Source: Streptomyces sp. yr375
GTDB taxonomy: Bacteria; Actinomycetota; Actinomycetes; Streptomycetales; Streptomycetaceae
DNA: 64,000 nucleotides
Assembly (NCBI RefSeq): GCF_900110755.1
Contig: NZ_FOFF01000011.1
Span: forward strand, 1-64,000
Direction of reading: 5' to 3'
Every line of letters starts with the position of its first letter. Position 1 is the first letter of the stretch. Of the stretch, positions 31,827 through 39,227 are shown piece after piece. Position numbers and translations under genes: made by a program. The notes beneath the pieces are model-generated. The model was not told the DNA's origin. It saw only the letters and a program-made list of their open reading frames with translations, and made no database searches.

Positions 31827-32783
31827 ATGAGCATCGGCAACCACCTCAACGCGTTGTACGGGCTGCCCGCGTACACCTTCCCCGGCCCCGGCCACGAGCC
31901 GCGCCCGGTCGAACCGGACACGCTCGCCTGGCGGGTCGGCAGCGACGTCTACGGTTCCGACGGGGCCTGGACGGCGGCGTTCGCCCGGTTCTGCGACACC
32001 GTCGACACCACCCGCGTGAAGGCCCTGATCGTGGGCGCTTGGGCGGAGGCGTACGAGGAGAGTTCGGCCGCCGTCATCGAGGCGCTGGTGGCCGCCCGGG
32101 ACCGCTTCCCGGCCCTGCGGGCCCTGTTCCTGGGGGACATGGTGGGGGAGGAGTGCGAGATCTCGTGGATCAACCAGTCCGACGTCACCCCCCTCCTGGC
32201 CGCCTTCCCCGAGCTGGAGGAGTTCGGCGTGCGCGGCGGATCCGGGCTGGTCCTCTCCGCCGTGACCCACGGCGCGCTGCGCAAGCTCGTCATCGAGACG
32301 GGCGGGCTGTCCGCGGCGATCGTGCGCGCCGTCGGCGCCAGCGACCTGCCCGCGCTGGTCCACCTCGACCTGTGGCTCGGCACCCCCGAGTACGGCTGCG
32401 ACAGCGAGGTCGCCGACCTGGCCCCGATCCTGTCCGGCGCCCGGCTGCCGAGCCTGCGTCACCTGGCCCTGCGCGACAGCGAGATCCAGGACGCCGTGGC
32501 CGGCGCGGTCGCCGCCGCGCCCGTGGTGGCCCGGCTTGAGGTGCTGGACCTCTCCATGGGCGTCCTGACCGACGAGGGCGCAGCCGCCCTGCTCGGCGGC
32601 CAGCCCCTCACCCACCTCAAGAAGCTCGACCTGCACCACCACTACCTCAGCGAGCCCGTCAAGGAGCGCGTCCGGCAGACCCTGGAGGCCGCCGGCGTCG
32701 AGGTGGACCTCGACCGCGGCCACGCCCAGGAGGACGCGGAGGACGACGGCACGGTGTGGCGCTACATCGCCGTGGGGGAGTGA
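31827..32783 (+). CDS. STM4015-family leucine-rich-repeat protein (paralogue 2)
   Basis: A 318-residue LRR protein opening the STM4015-4011 operon. Leucine-rich units are visible from about residue 130 onward (LPALVHLDLWLG, LPSLRHLALRDSEIQDAVAG, LEVLDLSMGVLTDEGAAALL, HLKKLDLHHHYLS). Start ATG 31827 follows AGGAGCAG. The next gene begins two bases after its stop, so it is part of one message. No signal peptide or enzyme motif is evident; a substrate- or partner-recognition role in the cluster is inferred. It is closely related to the gene at 26831-27802. Confidence 0.85.
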   Translation: MSIGNHLNALYGLPAYTFPGPGHEPRPVEPDTLAWRVGSDVYGSDGAWTAAFARFCDTVDTTRVKALIVGAWAEAYEESSAAVIEALVAARDRFPALRALFLGDMVGEECEISWINQSDVTPLLAAFPELEEFGVRGGSGLVLSAVTHGALRKLVIETGGLSAAIVRAVGASDLPALVHLDLWLGTPEYGCDSEVADLAPILSGARLPSLRHLALRDSEIQDAVAGAVAAAPVVARLEVLDLSMGVLTDEGAAALLGGQPLTHLKKLDLHHHYLSEPVKERVRQTLEAAGVEVDLDRGHAQEDAEDDGTVWRYIAVGE

Positions 32784-32785
32784 GG

Positions 32786-33952
32786 GTGACACCCGGCGCC
32801 GCCGGGCCGCGCTTCGCGGTGGTCGGCAACCCCGAGAACCGTCGGGTCGCCCTCTTCGAGGACGCGGTCCGCGCGGCCGGCCTGCCCGCCCCGCGCGTCG
32901 TCCCCTGGACGGACGTACTGCGCGCCCGGGGTGCCGATTTCGCGGCCGACGAGATCGTCCGGATCGACTCGCCCGGCGAGAACCCCGAGGTCGACCGGCT
33001 GCTGCGGGGTGCCCAGGACCCCACCCGGGTCGAGGGCTCGGCGCGCTGGTACGCCGGTTTCCTCGGCGCGGTGCGCGCACTGCGCGGCGGTGTCCGCCTC
33101 GACGACCCGGACGACCTGGCCGTGCTGTTCGACAAACGGCTCTGCCACGCCGTCCTCGACGCGGCGGGCGTCCCGGTGCCCGCCTCACCCACCTCGGGCC
33201 CGCAGGCCGCACCGGTACGCGGCTGGGACGACGTACGGGCGCTGATGCGCGAGCACCGGCTGCCCCGGCTCTTCGTGAAGCTCGCGCACGGATCGTCCGC
33301 GTCGGGCGTCCTCGCCGTCGAGTCGGGCGGCGGCGACCGCATCAGAGCCACCACCTCCGTCGAACTCACCGCCGACGGCGGCCTGTACAACTCCCTGAAG
33401 GTGCGCCGCTACGAACGCGAGCGGGACATCGCGGCCATCGTCGACGCGCTCGCCCCGGACGGACTGCACCTCGAACGCTGGCTGCCGAAGGCCTCCCAGG
33501 ACGGCCGGGCCACCGACCTCAGGGTCGTCGTGGTGGCCGGCCGCGCCACCCACGCGGTGGTCCGCACCAGCCGGACACCGCTGACCAACCTCCACCTCGG
33601 CGGCCGGCGCGGCGACCTGGCCGCCGCCCGCGAGGCCGTCGAGGCGGCGGGCGCGCGCTGGGCCGACCTGCTGGGTGTGTGCGAGCAGGCCGCGGCCTGC
33701 TTCCCGCGCACCCTGTGCGTCGGCGTCGACCTGCTGCCGGCCGTCGGCTGGCGCAGAGCCGCCGTCGGCGAGGTCAACGCCTTCGGCGACCTGCTGCCCC
33801 GCCTCACCGGCCTGCCCGGCAGCGGCGTGGAGGGCCTCGACACGTACGCCACCCAGGTGGCCGCCGTCCTGCGCGACCTCGCCCCGCCCACCACGGCGGC
33901 TCAGCGGCACAGCACGGAAGTTCAGCACAGAACAGGAACATTGCATGCCTGA
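32786..33952 (+). CDS. STM4014-family ATP-grasp-like protein
   Basis: About 388 residues, starting at GTG 32786, two bases after the STM4015 stop. The layout is ATP-grasp-like: an N-terminal Rossmann-type region (FAVVGNPENRRVALFEDAVR), then DKRLCHAVLDAAGVPVP, the nucleotide lid LFVKLAHGSSASGVLAVES, and a metal/catalytic C-terminal part (ATDLRVVVVAGRATHAVVRT, AAVGEVNAFGDLLPRL, where Glu-Val-Asn is the usual metal-site position). ATP-grasp enzymes make acyl-phosphates to form amide or ester bonds, often on peptides. The substrate is unknown. The last 8 bases overlap the STM4013 start. Confidence 0.78.
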   Translation: MTPGAAGPRFAVVGNPENRRVALFEDAVRAAGLPAPRVVPWTDVLRARGADFAADEIVRIDSPGENPEVDRLLRGAQDPTRVEGSARWYAGFLGAVRALRGGVRLDDPDDLAVLFDKRLCHAVLDAAGVPVPASPTSGPQAAPVRGWDDVRALMREHRLPRLFVKLAHGSSASGVLAVESGGGDRIRATTSVELTADGGLYNSLKVRRYERERDIAAIVDALAPDGLHLERWLPKASQDGRATDLRVVVVAGRATHAVVRTSRTPLTNLHLGGRRGDLAAAREAVEAAGARWADLLGVCEQAAACFPRTLCVGVDLLPAVGWRRAAVGEVNAFGDLLPRLTGLPGSGVEGLDTYATQVAAVLRDLAPPTTAAQRHSTEVQHRTGTLHA

Positions 33953-34793
33953 GCCGGACATGACCGAGGTGGTCGGCAGTCACGACCTGCTCCTCGTCAC
34001 CCTCGACACCCTGCGCCACGACGTCGCCGAAGAGCTGGCGGCGGCCGGCCGCATCCCGAACCTGGCCCGCCACCTCCCCGGCGGCCGATGGGAGGAGCGG
34101 CACGCCCCGGGCAGCTTCACCTACGCCTCCCACCAGGCGATCTTCGCCGGCTTCCTGCCCACCCCGGCGGCCCCCGGCCCGCATCCGCGCCTGTTCGCCG
34201 CGAGCTTCGCGGGCAGCGAGACCACCGCCGACGGAACCTACGTCTACGACACCCCCGACCTCGTCTCCGGTCTGGCGAAGGACGGCTACCACACGGTGTG
34301 CGTCGGGGGAGTGGGCTTCTTCAACAAGCAGGGCCCGCTGGGCTCGGTGCTGCCCGGCCTCTTCCACGAGTCCCACTGGGCACCGGAGTTCGGCGTCACC
34401 TCACCCCACTCCTTCGAGAACCAGATCACCCGCGCCGAACAGGTCGTCCGCCGACTGCCGCACGAGCAGCGGCTGTTCCTCTTCGTCAACGTGTCCGCAC
34501 TGCACCAGCCGAACTGGTTCCATCTGCCCGGCGCGACCCGCGAGGCCGGCGACAGCCGCGCGACGCACGCCGCCGCGCTGGAGTACGTCGACCGGCACAT
34601 CGGCCGACTGTTCGCCGCCGCCAGCAGCAGACGCCGCTGCTTCGCGATCGTCTGCTCCGACCACGGCACCGCCTACGGCGACGACGGCTACACAGGCCAC
34701 CGCCTCGGCCACGAGTCCGTGTGGACCGTCCCGTACGCCCACTTCTTCCTCGACCCCGCCGACCCCGCCCATCCCGCCGAGGCCGCCGTATGA
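33945..34793 (+). CDS. STM4013-family alkaline-phosphatase/sulfatase-superfamily hydrolase
   Basis: A 282-residue protein of the alkaline-phosphatase/sulfatase fold. Metal-binding Asp lies in LLLVTLDTLRHD (D21); the nucleophile region is APGSFTYASHQAIFAGFLP (Thr/Ser in place of sulfatase Cys). A second metal set is in CSDHGTAYGDDGYTGHRLGH near the C-terminus. It is shorter than true sulfatases, and activity could be phosphatase, phosphodiesterase or phosphoglycerol-transferase-like. ATG 33945 overlaps the preceding stop by 8 bp and the stop overlaps the next ATG (ATGA), giving tight coupling on both sides. No signal peptide, so cytoplasmic. Confidence 0.82.
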   Translation: MPEPDMTEVVGSHDLLLVTLDTLRHDVAEELAAAGRIPNLARHLPGGRWEERHAPGSFTYASHQAIFAGFLPTPAAPGPHPRLFAASFAGSETTADGTYVYDTPDLVSGLAKDGYHTVCVGGVGFFNKQGPLGSVLPGLFHESHWAPEFGVTSPHSFENQITRAEQVVRRLPHEQRLFLFVNVSALHQPNWFHLPGATREAGDSRATHAAALEYVDRHIGRLFAAASSRRRCFAIVCSDHGTAYGDDGYTGHRLGHESVWTVPYAHFFLDPADPAHPAEAAV

Positions 34794-36133
34794 CCACCGC
34801 CCAGCTCACCAGCCCCTACCAGCACTACGTCTACGCCTACCCGCACAAGACGGTTTACCGCGAACTGGAAGAGCGCCCCCTGCTGCGGGACCTGTGGGCG
34901 GGCGAAGCCAAGGACGCCCTCTCCCTCTACCTGCACATACCGTTCTGCGAGGTCCGCTGCGGCTTCTGCAACCTCTTCACCCGCATCGGCGCTCCCGACG
35001 GCCTGACCGGCGCTTACCTGGACGCCTTGGAGCGCCAGGCCACCGCCGTACGCGAAGCGCTCGGGGCCGGTGCGGACGAGGTCCGGTTCGCCACGGCCGC
35101 GTTCGGCGGCGGCACCCCCACCTTCCTCACCGCCGCCGAGCTGGAGCGGCTGTGCGACATCGCCGAGCACCGCATGGGCGCGGACCTGCGCGCCGTCCCG
35201 CTCTCCGTCGAGGCCTCGCCCGCCACCGCCACGGCCGACCGGCTCGCCGTCCTCGCCGAGCGCGGCACCACCCGGCTCAGCCTGGGCATCCAGAGCTTCG
35301 TCGACGCCGAGGCGCGGGCCGCCGTACGCCCACAGCGCCGCGCCGACGTCGAGGCGGCCCTCGGCCGCATCCGCGACACGGCCGTCCCGGTCCTGAACAT
35401 CGACCTCATCTACGGCATCGACGGCCAGACCGAGCAGACCTGGCTGCACTCCCTGGACGCGGCCCTCGCCTGGCGTCCCGAGGAGCTCTACCTCTACCCC
35501 CTCTACGTCCGCCCCGGGACCGGTCTCGACCGCCGTACCCCCGATCCCGGCCCCGACCCGGCCTGGGACGAGCAGCGGCTGCGGCTGTACCGCGTCGGCC
35601 GCGACCACCTCCTCGCGCACGGCTACACCCAGCAGTCCATGCGCATGTTCCGCCGCACCGACGCCCCGCCCCAGGGCGCCGACGACTACGCCTGCCAGAC
35701 CGACGGCATGATCGGCCTCGGCTGCGGCGCCCGCTCCTACACGCGCGCACTGCACTACTCCTTCGACTACGCCGTCGGCATGCAGCAGATCCGGGGCATC
35801 ATCGACGACTACGTCACCACGGACGACTTCACCCACGCCGAGTTCGGCCACGCCATGGAAGACCACGACGAGTCGCGCCGCCGCCACCTCCTGCAGTCGC
35901 TCCTCCAGGCCGAGGGACTCCAAGTGGCCGACTACCGGGCCCGTTTCGGCGGTGCGCCCGCCGACGACTTCGGCCCGGAGCTCGAACGCTTCGCGGATCG
36001 TGGCTGGTTGACCGACGCCGACCCGACGACCCTCCGGCTCACCCCCGAAGGCCTCGCCCACTCCGACGCCATCGGCCCCGAACTGTTCTCGCCGGCCGTC
36101 CGCGCCGCCATGGCCGAGTACGACCGGAAGTGA
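34790..36133 (+). CDS. STM4012-family radical SAM protein (HemN-like)
   Basis: A 447-residue radical SAM enzyme. LYLHIPFCEVRCGFCN holds the 4Fe-4S motif C53-x3-C57-x2-C60 (PFC-x3-C-x-F-C, HemN style). AAFGGGTPTFL supplies the SAM-contact GGTP, and LSLGIQSFVDAEARAAVRP plus LNIDLIYGIDGQTEQTW are the further HemN-like SAM and substrate strands. The C-terminal winged region (LLQSLLQAEGLQVADYRARF) also resembles HemN/HemW. HemN relatives act as oxidases, methyltransferases or haem chaperones; the substrate here is unknown. ATG 34790 overlaps STM4013 by four bases. Confidence 0.88.
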   Translation: MTTAQLTSPYQHYVYAYPHKTVYRELEERPLLRDLWAGEAKDALSLYLHIPFCEVRCGFCNLFTRIGAPDGLTGAYLDALERQATAVREALGAGADEVRFATAAFGGGTPTFLTAAELERLCDIAEHRMGADLRAVPLSVEASPATATADRLAVLAERGTTRLSLGIQSFVDAEARAAVRPQRRADVEAALGRIRDTAVPVLNIDLIYGIDGQTEQTWLHSLDAALAWRPEELYLYPLYVRPGTGLDRRTPDPGPDPAWDEQRLRLYRVGRDHLLAHGYTQQSMRMFRRTDAPPQGADDYACQTDGMIGLGCGARSYTRALHYSFDYAVGMQQIRGIIDDYVTTDDFTHAEFGHAMEDHDESRRRHLLQSLLQAEGLQVADYRARFGGAPADDFGPELERFADRGWLTDADPTTLRLTPEGLAHSDAIGPELFSPAVRAAMAEYDRK

Positions 36134-36143
36134 GACGGCCGTC

Positions 36144-37064
36144 ATGGACCTGACCCTCCTCTACCGCGGCCCGCTCGCCTCCTGCGACTACGACTGCCCC
36201 TACTGCCCGTTCGCCAAGCGCCGCGACTCCACCGCCCAACTGCGCGCCGACCGCGCAGCGTTGGAGCGGTTCGCGCAGTGGGCGGCGGACCGGACCGACG
36301 ACCGGCTGTCGCTCCTGTTCACCCCGTGGGGCGAGGGCCTGGTCCGCTCCTGGTACCGGCGCGCCCTCGCCGACCTCTCCCGCCTCCCACACATCCGCCG
36401 GGTCGCCATCCAGACCAACCTCAGTTGCCGCACCGACTGGCTCGCCGAGGCCGACCCCGACACCCTCGCCCTGTGGTGCACCTACCACCCCGGCCAGACC
36501 CCCTACGACCGCTTCCTCGCCAAGTGCCGTGACCTGGCCGCTCGCGGGATCCGCTTCAGCGTCGGCATCGTCGGCCTCACCGAGCACCTCGAAGCGGCCC
36601 GCCGACTCCGCGCCGACCTGCCCGAACACGTCTACCTGTGGGTCAACGCGGCCGAGGGGCACACGTACACCGACGCGGAGGCCGACGTCTGGACCGCCCT
36701 CGACCCGCTCTTCCCGTACAGCCGCCGCCCGCACACCAGCGGCGGCCTGCCGTGCCGTACCGGCGAGTCCGTGATCTCGGTCGACGGCGAGGGCACGGTC
36801 CGCCGCTGCCACTTCGTCCGCGCCGAACTCGGCAACCTCTACGACGGCTCGTACCGGGCCGCCCTGCGCCCGCGCCCCTGCCCGCTCGCCGTCTGCGACT
36901 GCCACATCGGCTACGTCCACCTCGAGACGCTCCCCCTGTACGACGTCTTCGCCGGCGGCGTCCTCGAACGCATCCCGACAACGACCCCCACCCCGGCCTC
37001 CGCCCCCGCACAGCACTCCGCCCGCATCACGACGATCGCGATGCGGGCGGAGGTGAGCGAGTAG
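36144..37064 (+). CDS. STM4011-family radical SAM protein
   Basis: A 306-residue radical SAM enzyme. The cluster-binding motif C14-x3-C18-x2-C21 is in LASCDYDCPYCPFAKR. TPWGEGLVRSWYRRAL is a variant GGEP-type SAM contact, and RVAIQTNLSC and LALWCTYHPGQTPYD line the barrel. The C-terminal part has four or more Cys (GLPCRTGE, RRCHFV, PCPLAVCDCHIGY), suggesting an auxiliary SPASM/twitch-like Fe-S site. It begins 10 bases after STM4012 and ends the operon, facing the convergent GH30 gene 11 bases away. SPASM-like enzymes usually modify peptides; no precursor peptide was found. Confidence 0.87.
   Translation: MDLTLLYRGPLASCDYDCPYCPFAKRRDSTAQLRADRAALERFAQWAADRTDDRLSLLFTPWGEGLVRSWYRRALADLSRLPHIRRVAIQTNLSCRTDWLAEADPDTLALWCTYHPGQTPYDRFLAKCRDLAARGIRFSVGIVGLTEHLEAARRLRADLPEHVYLWVNAAEGHTYTDAEADVWTALDPLFPYSRRPHTSGGLPCRTGESVISVDGEGTVRRCHFVRAELGNLYDGSYRAALRPRPCPLAVCDCHIGYVHLETLPLYDVFAGGVLERIPTTTPTPASAPAQHSARITTIAMRAEVSE
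37020..37048. terminator. Hairpin at the 3' end of the STM4011 gene
   Basis: GCCCGCATC (37020-37028) pairs with GATGCGGGC (37040-37048) around an 11-base loop, inside the last codons. It lies between two convergent genes whose stops are 11 bases apart, so it may stop transcription from the left. Weak evidence, as there is no T-tract. Confidence 0.4.
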
Positions 37065-37075
37065 CCGCTCGGGTG

Positions 37076-39103
37076 TTACGGGGTCACGTCCGTGACCCTC
37101 CAGCGCTGGTTGGCACCGGAGTTGGCCAGCCACGTCGTGACGGCCGCGCCCTCGTTGGTGGCCTGGCCGCCGACTTCGAGGAGGCGTCCGGTGGCCGCGT
37201 TGACCAGGGTCCAGGTGCCGTCACCGGTGGTCGACATGGTCCACTCGGTGGCCGGGTCCTGCTCGCCGGTGTCCGGTTCGATCACCGGCACGTCGTCACG
37301 CACGGCGAGGCGCTTGCCCTCGGCCGGGTTGGCGAAGACGTAGCGCTGGCGGGCGCCCTTCTTGCCGTGCCGGGCGGCCAACCGCCACTCCTGCGCGACG
37401 GTGCCGTTGGCCGAGCCGAGGACCAGGTTCGTGCCGTTGGCGGACACGGTCACCGCCTTGCCGCTCTGCACGCCGGTCAGCGTGTACGAGTGGCCCTTGC
37501 TGAACAGGCCCGCGTTCTTCGCGACACCCGAGACGCCCGTGACGGCGAAGGAGGTCACGGACTGGGCCGGCACGGTGTAAGTGGCCTTGCCGTCCACGAC
37601 CTTGACCGGGGCCTGCCGTACGAGCTTGCCGTCGGCGCTGGTCACGGTAGGCGTGACGGTCGCGTCGCCCTTGACGGTGCGGAACTTGGCCAGGTCGATG
37701 GTGACCGTACGGGCCGCGGTGGTGGAGTTGACGTGGACGAGCGAGGCGCCCTTGCCGTCCGCGGTCACGGCGGCGGCGCTGGAGGTGTCGTCCACCTTGA
37801 TCAGCTTGTCGCCGGGCTTGATGAAGTGCGTGAAGTTGCGCGCGGTGTCGAACTTGGTGTTCGTGAAGATCGGGCAGGACTGGAGCGTGTCCGCCTTGGT
37901 GCAACTGAACGGGAGCTGGATGGAACCCCAGTTGCCGCCCTTGGCGGACTCGCCGCCCGGCTTCATGTTGTCGTAGTCCTCGACCGGCTGCCAGAACACC
38001 CAGGCGGTGGGCTCCAGTTCACGCAGGTCGTTCACCATCTGCTGGGCGAGACCGAGGCCCGGCCGCATGTCGGTGAAGCTCTGCCCGTCGCCCCAGTCGC
38101 CCTCGACCTCGCTCATCCACAGCGGCTTGCCGGCCGCCTTGGCGAGGTCGCGCACGGTGGTGCGCTGCCCGGTGCCGTAGGTGTGGACGTTCATCTGGTC
38201 GACGAGGTCCTTGGACGCCTGCGAGTAGGAGTTCCAGTTCGTCGCGAAGATCGACGGGTTGGTCTCGTCCATCGCCGATATCCCGGCCTTGACCTTGGCC
38301 TTCTTCAGCGCGGGCGCCAGCGCGGCGAGCACCTTCTGCTGGAGCTCCGGGCCGATGTGGGCGCCCTCCTGACGGCCGCCGACGGGCTGGCCGTCCGCGC
38401 CCAACCGGGTGCCCCAGTAGCCGGTGTTGGGCTCGTTGAAGGGGTCGATCGTGTCGACCTTGATGCCCTCGGCCTGCTCCAGCCGCTTCGTCGCCCCCGC
38501 GAGATAGGCGGCGAAGTCGTCGACCGAGTCGGCCTTCAACTGGTCGGCGTTGGCGTCGAAGCCGCCGGACACGTATCCGCTGTTCGTCATGAACCACGGC
38601 GGGGAGTTGCTGAACGTCTCCCAGTGGGTGATGTCCTTCTTGATGCGGTCCACCCACCAGCGCTGGGTGGCGTCGGCGTCCTTGTTCCAGTCCGCCGGGT
38701 CGTCCGGGCTCCACCAGTCGGTGTCCTCGCGGGTGGTGCCCGCGGGCGCCTTCCACCAGCCCTGGACCGCGCCGCCGGCCCGCAGATAGTCCGTCACGTC
38801 GGGCGCGTTGCCGCCGCCGATGTTGTAGCGGGCGATGTTCAGCGCGAGACCGTCGTCGCCGAAGAGCAGCTTGGCGAGCTTCTCGCGGACCGCCGGGGGA
38901 TAGTCGCCGGTGGCGTTGGCGAACCAGACCAGGCTGGTGCCCCAGCCTTCGAACTTCTCCTGCTGGTACGACGGGTCCGGCGTCACGGTGACGGCGGCCT
39001 CGGCGTGCGCCTGCACGGGGGCGCTGAGCAGGGCGGCCCCGGTGGCCAGCGCGGTGAGTGCCGCGGCCCCGAGGGACCGTCGCTTGCGGATACGGCGTGC
39101 CAT
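37076..39103 (-). CDS. Secreted GH30-family glycosidase (endo-beta-1,6-galactanase-like) with ricin-type domain
   Basis: A 675-residue exported enzyme. Signal peptide MARRIRKRRSLGAAALTALA to PVQAHAEA; GH30 TIM barrel from about 40 (FEGWGTSLVWFANATGDYPP, LNIARYNIGGG). The acid/base Glu224 is in DTIDPFNEPNTGYWG and the probable nucleophile Glu332 in PLWMSEVEGDWG. A beta-sandwich follows (about 460-545), and a ricin-B/CBM13-like module ends WTLVNAATGRLLEVGG. The WGTSLxWxAxxxG start is typical of galactanase-like GH30 members. Start ATG 39103 has GGGAG upstream. It is the last gene of the LacI/ABC operon and should cut galactan outside the cell. Confidence 0.85.
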   Translation of the reverse strand: MARRIRKRRSLGAAALTALATGAALLSAPVQAHAEAAVTVTPDPSYQQEKFEGWGTSLVWFANATGDYPPAVREKLAKLLFGDDGLALNIARYNIGGGNAPDVTDYLRAGGAVQGWWKAPAGTTREDTDWWSPDDPADWNKDADATQRWWVDRIKKDITHWETFSNSPPWFMTNSGYVSGGFDANADQLKADSVDDFAAYLAGATKRLEQAEGIKVDTIDPFNEPNTGYWGTRLGADGQPVGGRQEGAHIGPELQQKVLAALAPALKKAKVKAGISAMDETNPSIFATNWNSYSQASKDLVDQMNVHTYGTGQRTTVRDLAKAAGKPLWMSEVEGDWGDGQSFTDMRPGLGLAQQMVNDLRELEPTAWVFWQPVEDYDNMKPGGESAKGGNWGSIQLPFSCTKADTLQSCPIFTNTKFDTARNFTHFIKPGDKLIKVDDTSSAAAVTADGKGASLVHVNSTTAARTVTIDLAKFRTVKGDATVTPTVTSADGKLVRQAPVKVVDGKATYTVPAQSVTSFAVTGVSGVAKNAGLFSKGHSYTLTGVQSGKAVTVSANGTNLVLGSANGTVAQEWRLAARHGKKGARQRYVFANPAEGKRLAVRDDVPVIEPDTGEQDPATEWTMSTTGDGTWTLVNAATGRLLEVGGQATNEGAAVTTWLANSGANQRWRVTDVTP

Positions 39104-39227
39104 CTGTGCTCCCAACTGCGGTGCGGTCGCTGTGGTGGGCCCCTCCCGTCACGCGCGCAGGAGGGGATGGCTCCCGGCCCGGTCGAGCGCCGGGCCGGGA
39201 GCCATGAAGTGCGGGTGGTGCGTCGGT

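Noticed and set aside
36144..37075. RiPP precursor peptide near the radical SAM genes
   Set aside because: I looked for a short ORF with its own ribosome-binding site at 31.6-31.8 kb and around 37.07 kb. None was convincing, and the genes are too tightly packed to hide one.
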